From assembly GCF_023476645.1 (NCBI RefSeq), contig NZ_JAMCOJ010000006.1:1-64000 (forward strand): DNA of 64,000 nt, written 5' to 3'. Below are positions 24,124 through 33,146 of the stretch, one piece after another. The notes beneath the pieces are model-generated. The model was given only the letters and a program-made list of their open reading frames with translations. It was not told where the DNA came from and searched no databases. How positions within the stretch are numbered: the stretch's first letter is position 1; each line of letters opens with the position of its first letter. The DNA is from Cellulophaga sp. 20_2_10. Lineage in GTDB: Bacteria; Bacteroidota; Bacteroidia; Flavobacteriales; Flavobacteriaceae. Made by a program: the position numbers and the translations under genes.

Positions 24124-24918
24124 ATGTCAATATATTTTAAGCAAATTAAAAACAGATTACCGAATGTTGTTTTAGCAATTACTGTTCTACTATTTTTTGG
24201 TAGTTGTACTAGTAAAGATGATAATAACGACTGGACTAAAGATAATTTAAAAGGTAAAGTTACATCTTTTACTGAAAAATCTTATGAGTTTATCAATGAA
24301 GCAAAAGAAGAATATCCTTATAAAAATATTCAAAAAAATTACGATGAAAAAGGGTATATGCTAGAAGAAAACAACTATAAATTAGATGGTAGTTTAGATT
24401 ATCAATTTATTAACCGTTATACAGATAACGGAAGGCTCATAGACAAAAAAAACATCTATGCTAATGGTCACGTATCTTATAAATGGATTTACGAATACGA
24501 TGAACAAGGGAATGTAATAAAACATTCTATTTTTAATTCTAATGATGAATTAACATTATATCGTTTGTTAGTAAATGATGAAAATGGCAACAGAGTAGAA
24601 TCTAAAGAAAGATATGTTCATAACCCAGAGGGAGTTGTAAGTAGAAAAACCTATGTATATGATGAAGATGGCAACAATATACGTGTAAATATATTTAGTC
24701 CAACAAATGGCGAACTAACGTTATACCATATGTTTGCCTATGACGATAAAGGAAATGCCATTAGAGAAAACATCTATAAAGCCGATGATGAATTAGATAC
24801 AGAATGGCGATATGACTATATCTATGATGATGAAGATAACTGGATTAAAAAAACAGAATACAAAGTTGGCCAATACCCAAAAACTACTACAACACGCGAG
24901 TATGTGTATTATGATTAA
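24124..24918 (+). CDS. Lipoprotein with YD-like repeats, 264 aa
   Basis: Lipoprotein signal, lipobox FFGSC at about residue 27-28, followed by TSKDDNND. The rest is a chain of irregular repeats with the pattern EYDEQGNVIKHSIFN, YVYDEDGNNIRVNIF, YDDKGNAIRENIY, the YD-repeat type of Rhs proteins (Tyr-Asp-x-x-Gly-Asn). A related repeat protein lies at 7382 in the cassette array. It is surface- or periplasm-exposed and beta-rich. Function unknown; possibly a carbohydrate- or toxin-binding lipoprotein. Confidence 0.75.
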   Translation: MSIYFKQIKNRLPNVVLAITVLLFFGSCTSKDDNNDWTKDNLKGKVTSFTEKSYEFINEAKEEYPYKNIQKNYDEKGYMLEENNYKLDGSLDYQFINRYTDNGRLIDKKNIYANGHVSYKWIYEYDEQGNVIKHSIFNSNDELTLYRLLVNDENGNRVESKERYVHNPEGVVSRKTYVYDEDGNNIRVNIFSPTNGELTLYHMFAYDDKGNAIRENIYKADDELDTEWRYDYIYDDEDNWIKKTEYKVGQYPKTTTTREYVYYD

Positions 24919-24974
24919 TAGGTTTTAAATAGAGAATAATAGTACACTTACAATACCATAAAACACTTTATAAT

Positions 24975-26042
24975 ATGCTACGTCTTTTTAAATATCTCTT
25001 TGTTTTAACTCTAGTTGTTAGTTGTAAAACTAACTCAACTAAGGCAAAAAATAAACCAAACACATTTATAGCGCAAGTACTTAATTCATTACAGGCTGTA
25101 GAGGCCGCTGAAAACAATGGAAGTATTGATTTTACAGGCTCAACTAAAAGTAAAGAGGAAGTAGAAGAGTTATTTATTACATTAGATAAAGAGCTAGATA
25201 AAGCTATCAAAGAAGTGGAAGACTTGCCTAAACCTGCTAAAGATTTTAAGATAAAAAAGAATACCATTTTTATCTTATATGATACAAAATTTGCATTAAA
25301 AAATATTTCATTAACCTATACAGAACTTATAGATTTTGAAAAAACAGATGGTTCAGATCTTAAAAAGATAGGAGCAATAATGAGAAAAACCCTCTTTTAT
25401 GCTTCTAAGTTCGTGGAAATTTCAAAAGCAACAGATCGTTTAAATACAGATATAATAGCGTATCATAAATTCTATAAAATTGAATTACCAGAAAAGCTTA
25501 AACTGATTGACAACGAGTTAGAAGCGAAAGAATATGATGTCAAAAAATTTACAATTCCAGAAGATGATTTAAAAGCATTCTACGCTCAAAAAAATAGATT
25601 TGAGGTTAAAGATGGATATGGTTCTTACAATGGTCAAGAAATAAAAGGAAAAATTGACATAGAACATATTGAAACCATTTTAGGTACGGACTACACTCTT
25701 GAAAAAAAAGATAACATAAGTAGATTGCATTATAACAATATACCCGTTACTGCAATTTTTAATCAAAATAATCTTCTGTATGGATGTACAATTAATTTAA
25801 AAGATAACCTTAACAAACCTTTCTTTATTCTTGTAGAAGGGTACCCTTTTAGTAGACCAACAAAAGATTTTGGAAAAATTATAGGTATTTATACCACAAA
25901 AAAACCTGGCCATATTATTGACATCCATACATCTAACGAAATAGAAAATATAATTATGTATACTGATGTAAATAATTTAACCCAACAAGGCTTTACATTT
26001 CACAAAACAAGTAAAGGTATAGAAGCTACTATTTACCCATAA
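24975..26042 (+). CDS. Lipoprotein, 355 aa, helical N-domain and beta C-domain
   Basis: Lipoprotein signal with lipobox LVVSC (residue 17). Residues 30-190 are helical and acidic, reminiscent of DUF3829-type lipoproteins. Residues 220-355 form a beta-rich domain (IDIEHIETILGTDYTLEKKD, then a part resembling BamE/SmpA-like folds: one strand-turn with the motif GTDY). The family is not established. It is in the same direction as its neighbours with a 50-base gap. Confidence 0.65.
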   Translation: MLRLFKYLFVLTLVVSCKTNSTKAKNKPNTFIAQVLNSLQAVEAAENNGSIDFTGSTKSKEEVEELFITLDKELDKAIKEVEDLPKPAKDFKIKKNTIFILYDTKFALKNISLTYTELIDFEKTDGSDLKKIGAIMRKTLFYASKFVEISKATDRLNTDIIAYHKFYKIELPEKLKLIDNELEAKEYDVKKFTIPEDDLKAFYAQKNRFEVKDGYGSYNGQEIKGKIDIEHIETILGTDYTLEKKDNISRLHYNNIPVTAIFNQNNLLYGCTINLKDNLNKPFFILVEGYPFSRPTKDFGKIIGIYTTKKPGHIIDIHTSNEIENIIMYTDVNNLTQQGFTFHKTSKGIEATIYP

Positions 26043-26109
26043 CAATTTAGAATACACAGTTATTTCTAATGAGAAATAAAAACACCTATTTTAAACCTAA
26101 ATTACCATA

Positions 26110-26631
26110 ATGAAACAGATACTTTTAATTTTTATTTCTTTGAGCCTTTTTGCTTGCAATCAGTCCAATAAAAAAAGCACTGACAAAGATAATAATGAGG
26201 CACAATTAGAATTAGATCAACAATCTAAAATAGATTCTTCAAGCATACAAATTACTGTTGAGCGCGGAGCGTTTCATTTCGATAAATTTATACTAAAAGA
26301 CACCCTAATTACCTTTTATCCCTCTAAAGAGAACATAGGTTTAGATAACAAAGATTACAATCAAATTTCTGAGCAAGCAATTAGCATACAAACCAGAAAT
26401 AATTTTGTGAAAAAAATTATTGATGATGGTTTTTTCAAACTAAAAAACACATACACTAGTAATACAACTTGTAATAGTCACCTAACGGTTACCGTTAAAT
26501 TTAACAACCAATTAAAAAAAGTAGTTTCTGAAGATTTTGAAAGAGAATGTCCTGCTCTTTTAAAGTATATAGAGAAAGAAGTCATTAAAATGCATAATAA
26601 AAAATTAAAACGATTTGTTTTACCCGGTTAA
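26110..26631 (+). CDS. Lipoprotein, 173 aa
   Basis: Lipoprotein signal with lipobox LSLFAC (residue 16), a low-complexity acidic linker, then a compact domain with a Cys pair (TCNSHLTVTVKF and ERECPALLKY) that could form a disulfide. The family is not recognised. It ends 10 bases before the next lipoprotein and shares its layout; they are likely cotranscribed. Confidence 0.65.
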   Translation: MKQILLIFISLSLFACNQSNKKSTDKDNNEAQLELDQQSKIDSSSIQITVERGAFHFDKFILKDTLITFYPSKENIGLDNKDYNQISEQAISIQTRNNFVKKIIDDGFFKLKNTYTSNTTCNSHLTVTVKFNNQLKKVVSEDFERECPALLKYIEKEVIKMHNKKLKRFVLPG

Positions 26632-26641
26632 ACCAAAAGGA

Positions 26642-27583
26642 ATGAAAAAAATAGCATTTATAATTACAGTATTAATTGTTCTTAGTTTGAGTTGTAAACA
26701 GCCTGAAATAAAAACGACCCCGAAAATTGAAACCAGACAAAATAACGCTTCTATAAAAGAAATTTCTGTTTCCACTTTTGGAGGAAGAAGCACTATTAAA
26801 TCGGCAACATACGTTTTTACAAAAGGTAGTATTAGATACCGTCTTGTTGCTCATGACACCACTAAAAATGTCATTACATATTTTATAAATACAGAAACAG
26901 ATTGGGCAGCTTTATGTGCCAAAATTGATTTGAAACGTTTTAAAGGCATCAAAAGTGGAAAATCTATTCAACCTACAGATGGAAGTGACACAAAAATTAG
27001 TATAACAACAGAAAGCGGCAAAGAATATTATAAAATAAACGGAAGCAAAAACGAAGTATGGACTAACATACGAAAAGAACTGAGAGTGCAAATAAACGGT
27101 TTAAAAGAAACTAAAAAAACAGTTGTTAAGGATACTATTACTGCAGAGCAAATAAAAAATATAACACAGCTACCATACATAGAAAATTGTAATGATGTAA
27201 TTTTTTGGAGCCTAGTAAAGCAAAAAGAAAACATTCCGGAATTACTTAAAAAGCTAACAGATACAACCGTTTTAAAAGGTGTCTATGTTCCTAATTTTGG
27301 AGGCGAGTATACCGTTGCAGATGCAGCACTAGTTATTTTAAGAGAAAAAATAAAAGGCATTCCTGTTTTAGAATTAATTGGACAAGAACGTAGTTCTGCT
27401 TGTGGCTATTGTAGTTATTGGCTTTTTGTAAGAAAAAGCGATAAAAACAGGCTTCTGTTTCAGCAAAACTTAAAGAATTGGTATAGCGATACTAAAACAA
27501 AACTTGTTTGGGCTACTTCTAATTCATCTTTAACAGGTGATTGTATTTCCCCCGTAAAAGGCCACTACATCGTAAAAGAATAA
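26642..27583 (+). CDS. Lipoprotein, 313 aa
   Basis: ATG 26642 gives a standard lipoprotein signal (VLSLSC at about residue 17); the longer frame from 26615 overlaps the previous gene and has no signal, so it is rejected. The N-terminal half is a beta domain (TYVFTKGSIRYRLVAH). The C-terminal half is helical, with the motif IPELLKKLTDTT, VPNFGGEYTVADAAL, and a CGYCSYWLFV Cys pair. A similar helical motif is common in Bacteroidota proteins of unknown function that occur singly or in runs. Role unknown. Confidence 0.7.
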   Translation: MKKIAFIITVLIVLSLSCKQPEIKTTPKIETRQNNASIKEISVSTFGGRSTIKSATYVFTKGSIRYRLVAHDTTKNVITYFINTETDWAALCAKIDLKRFKGIKSGKSIQPTDGSDTKISITTESGKEYYKINGSKNEVWTNIRKELRVQINGLKETKKTVVKDTITAEQIKNITQLPYIENCNDVIFWSLVKQKENIPELLKKLTDTTVLKGVYVPNFGGEYTVADAALVILREKIKGIPVLELIGQERSSACGYCSYWLFVRKSDKNRLLFQQNLKNWYSDTKTKLVWATSNSSLTGDCISPVKGHYIVKE

Positions 27584-27689
27584 AGCAATAAAACACTAGA
27601 AAGACCTAGTTTGTAAATTTATTACCCATCCTAAATAAACAAAATATAAACCTAGATTTTTAAAAAACCACGCATTGGGATCTAACTTT

Positions 27690-28198
27690 ATGAACATCGC
27701 AGGTAGTGCAATTCTTTTATGTTTTATTACAACAGATTTTTTGGTTTTAACAACGATATATGAAGAAAACACTTTTAAAAATTTAGTTGATAAAAAAATA
27801 ATTTTAGACAGTATACTCTGGAAAAAAGAACGTGCCGAGATAGTTAATATAAACAAAATAGATAGTGCTGGTAAAACTCTGGAAGCAAAGTAAGTTTAGG
27901 AATAGAATATACTCATGAATTAAATTCTGACCGTAAAACGTACAATCTTGTTAACATACCATATCTATTACTAATTGGCACAACCAAAGAGGTTGGCGAT
28001 AGTATTACTATTGTATATAACAAAAGCATAAAGAACACAAGAAGCAATGCCATTTATTTACCTACAAAAAAAGACTTGCTAGATATTAAAAGAATAAAAG
28101 GAATTAAGTTAAGCATTTTTATGGTTTTTCTATTTTTTCCTATACGAGAGCAAAAAAAAAGGTATACAATAAGCAAACAGAAAAAAGCGAGTAACTAA
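27690..28198 (+). pseudogene. Frameshifted DUF3592-like membrane protein gene
   Basis: ATG 27690 opens 67 codons with an N-terminal TM (NIAGSAILLCFITTDFLVL) and ends at a stop near 27892. One frame over, the sequence continues SLGIEYTHELNSDRKTYNLV, then VGDSITIVYNKSIKNTRSNA and a C-terminal hydrophobic stretch (SIFMVFLFFPI). The order TM, beta domain with a YN(P) turn, TM is that of DUF3592 proteins such as the one at 15630. A single indel at about 27880-27894 would restore one protein of roughly 165 residues. The stop is 2 bases before the next ATG. Confidence 0.65.
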
Positions 28199-28200
28199 AT

Positions 28201-28740
28201 ATGGGATTTGGGTTTAATTTATTTGTCATTTTTATTCTTCTTCCAGTAACAGGAATACTATTTATTATTTGGATTTTATCTAAAAAAAATATAGTCGGGA
28301 AAATACTAGGTTTTATTTGGCTTGGGATTTTTGGACTTACATTGCTCTCTGGAATAACACAATGGCTAACAGCAAAGACAGAATTAGACAAAGAAGATTA
28401 TTATGGAGAATATGTAATTAACAGGGCTTACTTTAAAGGAAAACAAACGGATTGGCAGTACAATCATTTTAGATTTGAAATTAAAAAAAACGACTCAATT
28501 TATTTTTACAAAACAGAAAATAAAACAATTATTAAAACCTACAAAGGAAAAATAAATACAACCAAACCCTACAGCTCAGCAAGATTGATAATAGCTATGG
28601 AAAAACCAACGCACCATATTATAACAAGCAACCCTACAACGTATAGAAAGGCCTGGAGTTTTTATCTAGTTTTTGACTCTCCTAAATTTAAAAATATGTT
28701 TTTTAAGAAAGGAAAATGGAAAGCTATAGATTTAGAATAA
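28201..28740 (+). CDS. Two-TM membrane protein with lipocalin-like C-domain, 179 aa
   Basis: Two TM segments (about residues 5-25 and 31-53), then a beta-rich domain starting KEDYYGEYVINRAYFKGKQT and ending KKGKWKAIDLE. The YYGEYVI/WKAI pattern is seen in many small Bacteroidota proteins of unknown function. The extracytoplasmic or cytoplasmic side cannot be decided. It follows the degraded DUF3592-like gene by 2 bases, so it was probably its operon partner. Confidence 0.65.
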   Translation: MGFGFNLFVIFILLPVTGILFIIWILSKKNIVGKILGFIWLGIFGLTLLSGITQWLTAKTELDKEDYYGEYVINRAYFKGKQTDWQYNHFRFEIKKNDSIYFYKTENKTIIKTYKGKINTTKPYSSARLIIAMEKPTHHIITSNPTTYRKAWSFYLVFDSPKFKNMFFKKGKWKAIDLE

Positions 28741-28753
28741 AACCTAAGAACCA

Positions 28754-28879
28754 ATGAAACAGATTTTCTTATTATTTTTTTATCTTTCTATCTTTTCTTG
28801 CAAATTGGATAAAAAAGATACTGCTATATCTGAGCTAAGTAACAGCATAGAAAAAATGCGAACCTCAACTGCATTGTAA
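28754..28879 (+). CDS. Very small lipoprotein, 41 aa, or truncated remnant
   Basis: A complete lipoprotein signal (YLSIFSC at about residue 16) followed by only 25 charged residues and a stop. It begins 13 bases after the previous gene. It may be a real entericidin-sized lipoprotein, or the 5' stump of a longer gene, as similar stumps occur at 14643 and 24021. Nothing distinguishes the two. Confidence 0.4.
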   Translation: MKQIFLLFFYLSIFSCKLDKKDTAISELSNSIEKMRTSTAL

Positions 28880-28938
28880 TCTAACATAAAAGCATCTCCT
28901 GACCCACTCCATACAATCAAACTTAAACATAAATTAGA

Positions 28939-29601
28939 ATGAAAAAAGATTTTAAGTACATCCTATATTTTTTGGTTTTCACCCTTTTAAGTTATGGGCA
29001 AAATAAAACTAAAGATGATGCGGCCTACAAAGATTCTATATCAAACAAAAGAACTAAAAGAATAAATTATAGAAAAAACAAAATAGATAGTTTAAATACA
29101 ACGCTAAATTGGAGAAAATTTAAATCTAACCTTTGGATTAATAAAAATGGAGAGTTAGGAATTAAGACACAAGAGGCAACCCTAGAAGGCATAAATATTA
29201 ATAGGTATATAACCAAAGTATGCTGTGAAGGAGAATCTTTAAAAACAACAGTAGACACAGCAAGTTTTCAATTTCTTGGAAGCTCTTTTTACAAAGACAA
29301 AAACCACATTTACACGCATTACTCAATGTCTGATGGCGGAAATTTTTGGATAGTAGAAGAAGCTGATGTTGCTACTTTTAAAATTTTAGGCGATTGCTAC
29401 GCTAAGGATAAAAACCATATTTTTGGGGAGAGAGCTATGGTAATGGACAATGTTGATTATAACTCGTTTAAAACAAAAAAAGGAATTGGATGTTTTGCGA
29501 AAGATAAAAATGGCTTTTATTTCTGGGACGATAAAATAGACACAACTAATGTAAGTGATATCTTTGTTAAACAGAAAATAGCCGAACTTAAAAAACTTTA
29601 G
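28939..29601 (+). CDS. Secreted DKNYY family protein, 220 aa
   Basis: Sec signal peptide ending LSYGQ (residue 21). It contains three DKNYY-type motifs, FYKDKNHIYTHY, YAKDKNHIFGERA and FAKDKNGFYFWDD, spaced about 38 residues apart, with the inter-repeat phrase ATFKILGDCY matching the family. It is exported, unlike the membrane-anchored DKNYY protein at 22464. The family occurs with toxin systems, but no function is established. Confidence 0.8.
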   Translation: MKKDFKYILYFLVFTLLSYGQNKTKDDAAYKDSISNKRTKRINYRKNKIDSLNTTLNWRKFKSNLWINKNGELGIKTQEATLEGININRYITKVCCEGESLKTTVDTASFQFLGSSFYKDKNHIYTHYSMSDGGNFWIVEEADVATFKILGDCYAKDKNHIFGERAMVMDNVDYNSFKTKKGIGCFAKDKNGFYFWDDKIDTTNVSDIFVKQKIAELKKL

Positions 29602-29723
29602 AGGCTGTAATAAAAGCAAAATATGTAATTTTGGATGCACGAACAACTGCGTTTAGAGCTATTACCTACGCAACGCACTTTTGTTTAATCGCATTAATTA
29701 AAAATTATATAAATACTTGTGTT

Positions 29724-30608
29724 ATGAATAAAAATAGGTACTTAGTTCTTCTTCTGTTGACCGTATTAACCACCGGAATTCTTAAAGCACAAACACTAAA
29801 AGACAGTACTATTTTTAGTTTTAAAGACGTAAACAACCTTGTAACTAAAAAAAGTGAACAATACGGAATAGAAAATGTACTTGTTATTGTAGATATAGAC
29901 AATACGCTACTAACAAGCAATGTAGACCTTGGTGGCGATATTTGGTACAATTGGCAAAGAGGTAAAATTAAAGACGCTATACCTACAGAAAAACAAAAAA
30001 TTGAAAACTGTTTTTACGAAGATGTTATTGGCCTATTATACGAGTTAGGTACAATGAAGTTAACAGATTCTTTAATTCCGAAATACGTAAGCAATTGGCA
30101 AAAAGACGGCACTACTGTTTTTGCATTAACATCTAGAAGTCCAAGGTACAGAACCGCAACAAAAAGAGAACTACTAAAAAATGGCATAGATTTATCTAAA
30201 TCTCCATTAAAACAGATAGATGGTTCTACAGCAACATACAACTATACTTTAGATAGAGAAATGAGTTATGAAGACGGACTTATGATGACTACCGGTATGA
30301 ACAAAGGAGATATGATAGCGCATATTCTTGGTAGAACTGGCAAGACTTTTAAATCTATAATTTTTGTTGATGATTCTGAAAAAAACATAGTAGACGTTAC
30401 AGAAAAATATAAGAACAATACCAATATTGACTTTACTGTTTTTTATTATGACAAAATAGCTAGGGACAGAAAAATAGCGAATGGCGGAGTATTAATTACT
30501 AAGAAACAAGCCAAAAAAATGGCTGCAGACTGGGAGCAACTAACTAAAACTTTAAATACTATTTTCCCTGGTAGAAATATTAAAAACAAATGTGTTAGCC
30601 CTAATTAA
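29724..30608 (+). CDS. Secreted DUF2608/HAD-like protein, 294 aa
   Basis: ATG 29724 gives a good signal peptide (GILKAQ at residue 21); the longer frame from 29631 has none. The mature domain contains a HAD-type motif I, VIVDIDNTLLTSN (DxDxT), a motif II-like TSRSPRYRTAT, and a motif IV-like IIFVDDSEKNI (D-D). This is the DUF2608 layout: extracytoplasmic HAD-fold phosphatase-like proteins of unknown substrate. The motifs look intact, so phosphatase activity is possible. Confidence 0.8.
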   Translation: MNKNRYLVLLLLTVLTTGILKAQTLKDSTIFSFKDVNNLVTKKSEQYGIENVLVIVDIDNTLLTSNVDLGGDIWYNWQRGKIKDAIPTEKQKIENCFYEDVIGLLYELGTMKLTDSLIPKYVSNWQKDGTTVFALTSRSPRYRTATKRELLKNGIDLSKSPLKQIDGSTATYNYTLDREMSYEDGLMMTTGMNKGDMIAHILGRTGKTFKSIIFVDDSEKNIVDVTEKYKNNTNIDFTVFYYDKIARDRKIANGGVLITKKQAKKMAADWEQLTKTLNTIFPGRNIKNKCVSPN

Positions 30609-30655
30609 TAGGTCTGTTTTAAAACACAGCATCTAAATAAAAAAAAACAGTGAAC

Positions 30656-31513
30656 ATGACCCCAAACATATCTTTTAAGAGTAGCGAGGGAGCCACTGAA
30701 ATTGAATTTCTTCCTTTGGCCGAACTTTTTACTAGAATAGCCAAAGACCCAAACCACAATCCAAAAGAACCACATAGAATTGATTTTTTTGCATTGCTTA
30801 TTGTTACAGAAGGCACAGGAATACATCAGGTAGATTTAAAAGATTATACCATACGCAAAGGATCTGTGCTAAAAATTGCAAAGGGCCAAGTACACGCTTT
30901 TCAACAAGATTGCAACTACAATGGCTACTTAGTTGTATTTACAGAAGACTTTGTTTTACGGTATTTTTCAAAATCATCCGTTAATTTTATTTCGCATTTG
31001 TACAACTATCATATTTCAGAACCTTTAGTAGAAAACAGTACATTTAACGCCTTTTTTTTACAACAATTAACTTAAGAACTTGAAACCGAAAGTACCTATG
31101 CTAAAAAAGAGATTGTATCTAAAATACTAGAGATATACTTATTAAAACTAGAGCGTCTCGCACATAAATCGACCCCAAAAAAAGGCACAAAAAAACACCA
31201 AGAACTCTTTTTTGCTTTTAAAAATTTGGTTGAAAAAAATTACACCAAAACCAGAAATGTAAAAGATTACGCAGCACTTTTACATATCTCTTCTAAGCAT
31301 TTAAACAAAATAGTACAAGACGTTACTTTAAATACTGCAAAGCACTTTATAGATAACTATGTAATTTTAGAAATAAAGCGAAGCATATTTAGTAGCTCCC
31401 TTAGTCTTAAAGAAGTAGCTTACCAGAATGGGTTTGATGAAGTCACCAACTTTTCCAAATATTTTAAAAACCACACAGACCTTTCTCCTAAAGAATACAA
31501 AACAACGCTTTAA
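30656..31513 (+). pseudogene. AraC family regulator gene interrupted by one in-frame stop
   Basis: One frame reads an N-terminal cupin-like sensor (EPHRIDFFALLIVTEGTGIH, then KGQVHAFQQD), a TAA at 31073-31075, and then in the same frame a linker and a full AraC DNA-binding domain (DYAALLHISSKHLNKIVQD, then SLKEVAYQNGFDEVTNFSKY and SPKEYK). Only codon 140 is wrong: the reading LQQLT-stop-ELETES looks like a former Gln or Glu. The gene is otherwise intact, so the mutation seems recent; readthrough or a sequencing error is possible. It precedes and may have controlled the NmrA/QorB-like reductase operon. Confidence 0.8.
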
Positions 31514-31601
31514 GAAGTTTGGTGTCACATCTACCATTTTTAGTTGGAGATTTACCTTTTATAAAACGAACTAAATAGTCAACTTTGTTTAAAAACAAAC
31601 A

Positions 31602-31802
31602 ATGAGCAAAGTAGCAAAATGCCCTACTTGTGGCAGCAATTCTAAAATAAAAGAAATAGACGGTATAATAAATTATGAAGCCGTACAAGACGATGAAGCC
31701 TTTAAAAAAATAAGTCAACTAAAAAAGGCTATGGAAAAGTTTAAAGCTAAAGCAGAACAACTTCAAAAAGAGTTAGAAACATTAAAAGCGGAAACAAAAT
31801 GA
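31602..31802 (+). CDS. Small zinc-ribbon-like coiled-coil protein, 66 aa
   Basis: The N-terminus AKCPTCGSNSKIKE holds a single CxxC, half a zinc ribbon, and the rest is a Lys/Glu-rich helix (residues 30-64) likely to form a coiled coil. A dimer could complete a metal site. The stop overlaps the next ATG (ATGA), so it is translationally coupled to the reductase gene. Function unknown. Confidence 0.6.
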   Translation: MSKVAKCPTCGSNSKIKEIDGIINYEAVQDDEAFKKISQLKKAMEKFKAKAEQLQKELETLKAETK

Positions 31803-32659
31803 AAATTGCAGTAACATCGGCAAGCGGACAATTAGGTGCTGCTATTGTAAAAACATTAATCGCAGAAATTGGAAAGGACAACGTAATTGCCATAGCAAGG
31901 ACTCCAGAAAAGGCAAAACACCTTGGCGTAGAAGTTAGAAAAGGCGATTATAACAGTCGTGAAGATTTTAATATAGCTTTAAAAGGTGTCGATGCTGTAC
32001 TACTTGTTTCTGGTATGGATGAGCCTCAAAAAAGAATACAACAGCACAGAAATGTAATTGAGGCAGCTGCATATAACAGCGTACAAAAAAAAGTATATAC
32101 AAGTATTGTTGGCGATGCTATTAACACCGCATTTAGTCCTATAGTACAAAGCAACCGACAAACAGAAGAAGACGTGTGTGCGTCTGGTTTAGATTGGGTA
32201 ATTGGAAGAAATGGTATTTATATAGAACCCGATTTAGAGTATCTAGATACGTATATAAAAGAAGGTGAAATTAAAAATTGTGCCAACGAGGGCAAATGTG
32301 GTTACACCAGTAGAGAAGAATTGGGTGTTGCTTATGCACAAATGTTATTGAGTGATAAGCACAATGGAAACACATACAACTTGGTAGGCAAAGCCATTAC
32401 GCAAACGCAACTCGCAGCATATATTAATCAGGTTTTTGATACCAATCTAAAATACGTTGCTGTCTCTGTAGACGCGTATAAAAAGAAACGCCAAGCCGCT
32501 CTAGGTGATTTTATAGGAACTGTAATTGCTGGTATTTATGAAGGTATTAAAAGTGGTGTAAACAATGTACCATCAGATTATGAAAAAGCAGCAGGAAGGC
32601 CTCATATATCTCCGCTACAGATGATACAAGATTACCACCTAAAACATTCTACAATATAA
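31799..32659 (+). CDS. NmrA/QorB-like NAD(P)-binding oxidoreductase, 286 aa
   Basis: Atypical short-chain dehydrogenase: the N-terminal Rossmann motif TSASGQLGAAIV (residues 5-16, GxxGxxG), DYNSREDFNIALKGVDAVLL, and RNGIYIEPDL. It resembles NAD(P)H:quinone reductase QorB/YtfG and the NmrA family, which either reduce quinones or sense NADP. Cytoplasmic. It forms an operon with the small CxxC protein and lies just downstream of the broken AraC regulator, a common regulator/reductase pairing. Confidence 0.85.
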   Translation: MKIAVTSASGQLGAAIVKTLIAEIGKDNVIAIARTPEKAKHLGVEVRKGDYNSREDFNIALKGVDAVLLVSGMDEPQKRIQQHRNVIEAAAYNSVQKKVYTSIVGDAINTAFSPIVQSNRQTEEDVCASGLDWVIGRNGIYIEPDLEYLDTYIKEGEIKNCANEGKCGYTSREELGVAYAQMLLSDKHNGNTYNLVGKAITQTQLAAYINQVFDTNLKYVAVSVDAYKKKRQAALGDFIGTVIAGIYEGIKSGVNNVPSDYEKAAGRPHISPLQMIQDYHLKHSTI

Positions 32660-32795
32660 TTTACATACAAATGAGCATCTTAGAACGCATTATATAAACA
32701 GTAGTCCTAGATAAAACTGTACTTACAGAGAAGTTTGCTCTTTCTTAAGCAGCTTTTAAAATTAAATTAGAGAGTGATGCTATAAAAAAGTAAAC

Positions 32796-33086
32796 TTTAT
32801 ACCTGGTTTTTTTTTACGAATGGATATTGGTATTGGCAAATAATAATTGTCCATAAAAGACAAAATAAAAAGCTATAGTATTTGGAATACCAACCAAACT
32901 GAAGGCTTTTTAAACATAGCCATTACTACTCATAGCAATGGTAAATTATTAAAAGTACTATACCCAAACTCCCCTAAATGGAACGGAACGTATAACGGAA
33001 AATTACTGCCTTCTAGTGACTATTGGTTTTTTGCCATAATATCACCAAAAAAAACAATTAAAGGTCATTTTTCACTAAAAAGGTAA
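32796..33086 (+). pseudogene. Relic of a T9SS type B (gliding-motility-associated) C-terminal domain
   Basis: An open stretch from 32847 reads NGKLLKVLYPNSPKWNGTYN followed by GKLLPSSDYWFFAI and GHFSLKR. This is the end of the T9SS type B sorting domain of gliding-motility-associated C-terminal domain proteins (Y.WDGTYNG..LPSGDYWY...GHFTLKR). Upstream, FIPGFF at 32796 and FTNGYWYWQI, in shifted frames with stops, correspond to the start of the same domain (PKFFTPNGDG.ND.W). Without a protein in front it is a relic. The 130 bases before it hold only short broken frames. Confidence 0.7.
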
Positions 33087-33146
33087 CATATTAATGAGCG
33101 TAAATTATTTTAAAAGGATACTCTAAATTTTAATAAAAAGACGTTA

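Noticed and set aside
29631-29723. Upstream extension of the DUF2608 gene
   Set aside because: No signal peptide in the extension, while ATG 29724 is directly followed by one.
32660-32795. Possible remnant of an iron-sulfur or DUF3109-like protein (TVVLDKTVLTEKFALS)
   Set aside because: The resemblance is too short and is broken by stops; not claimed.
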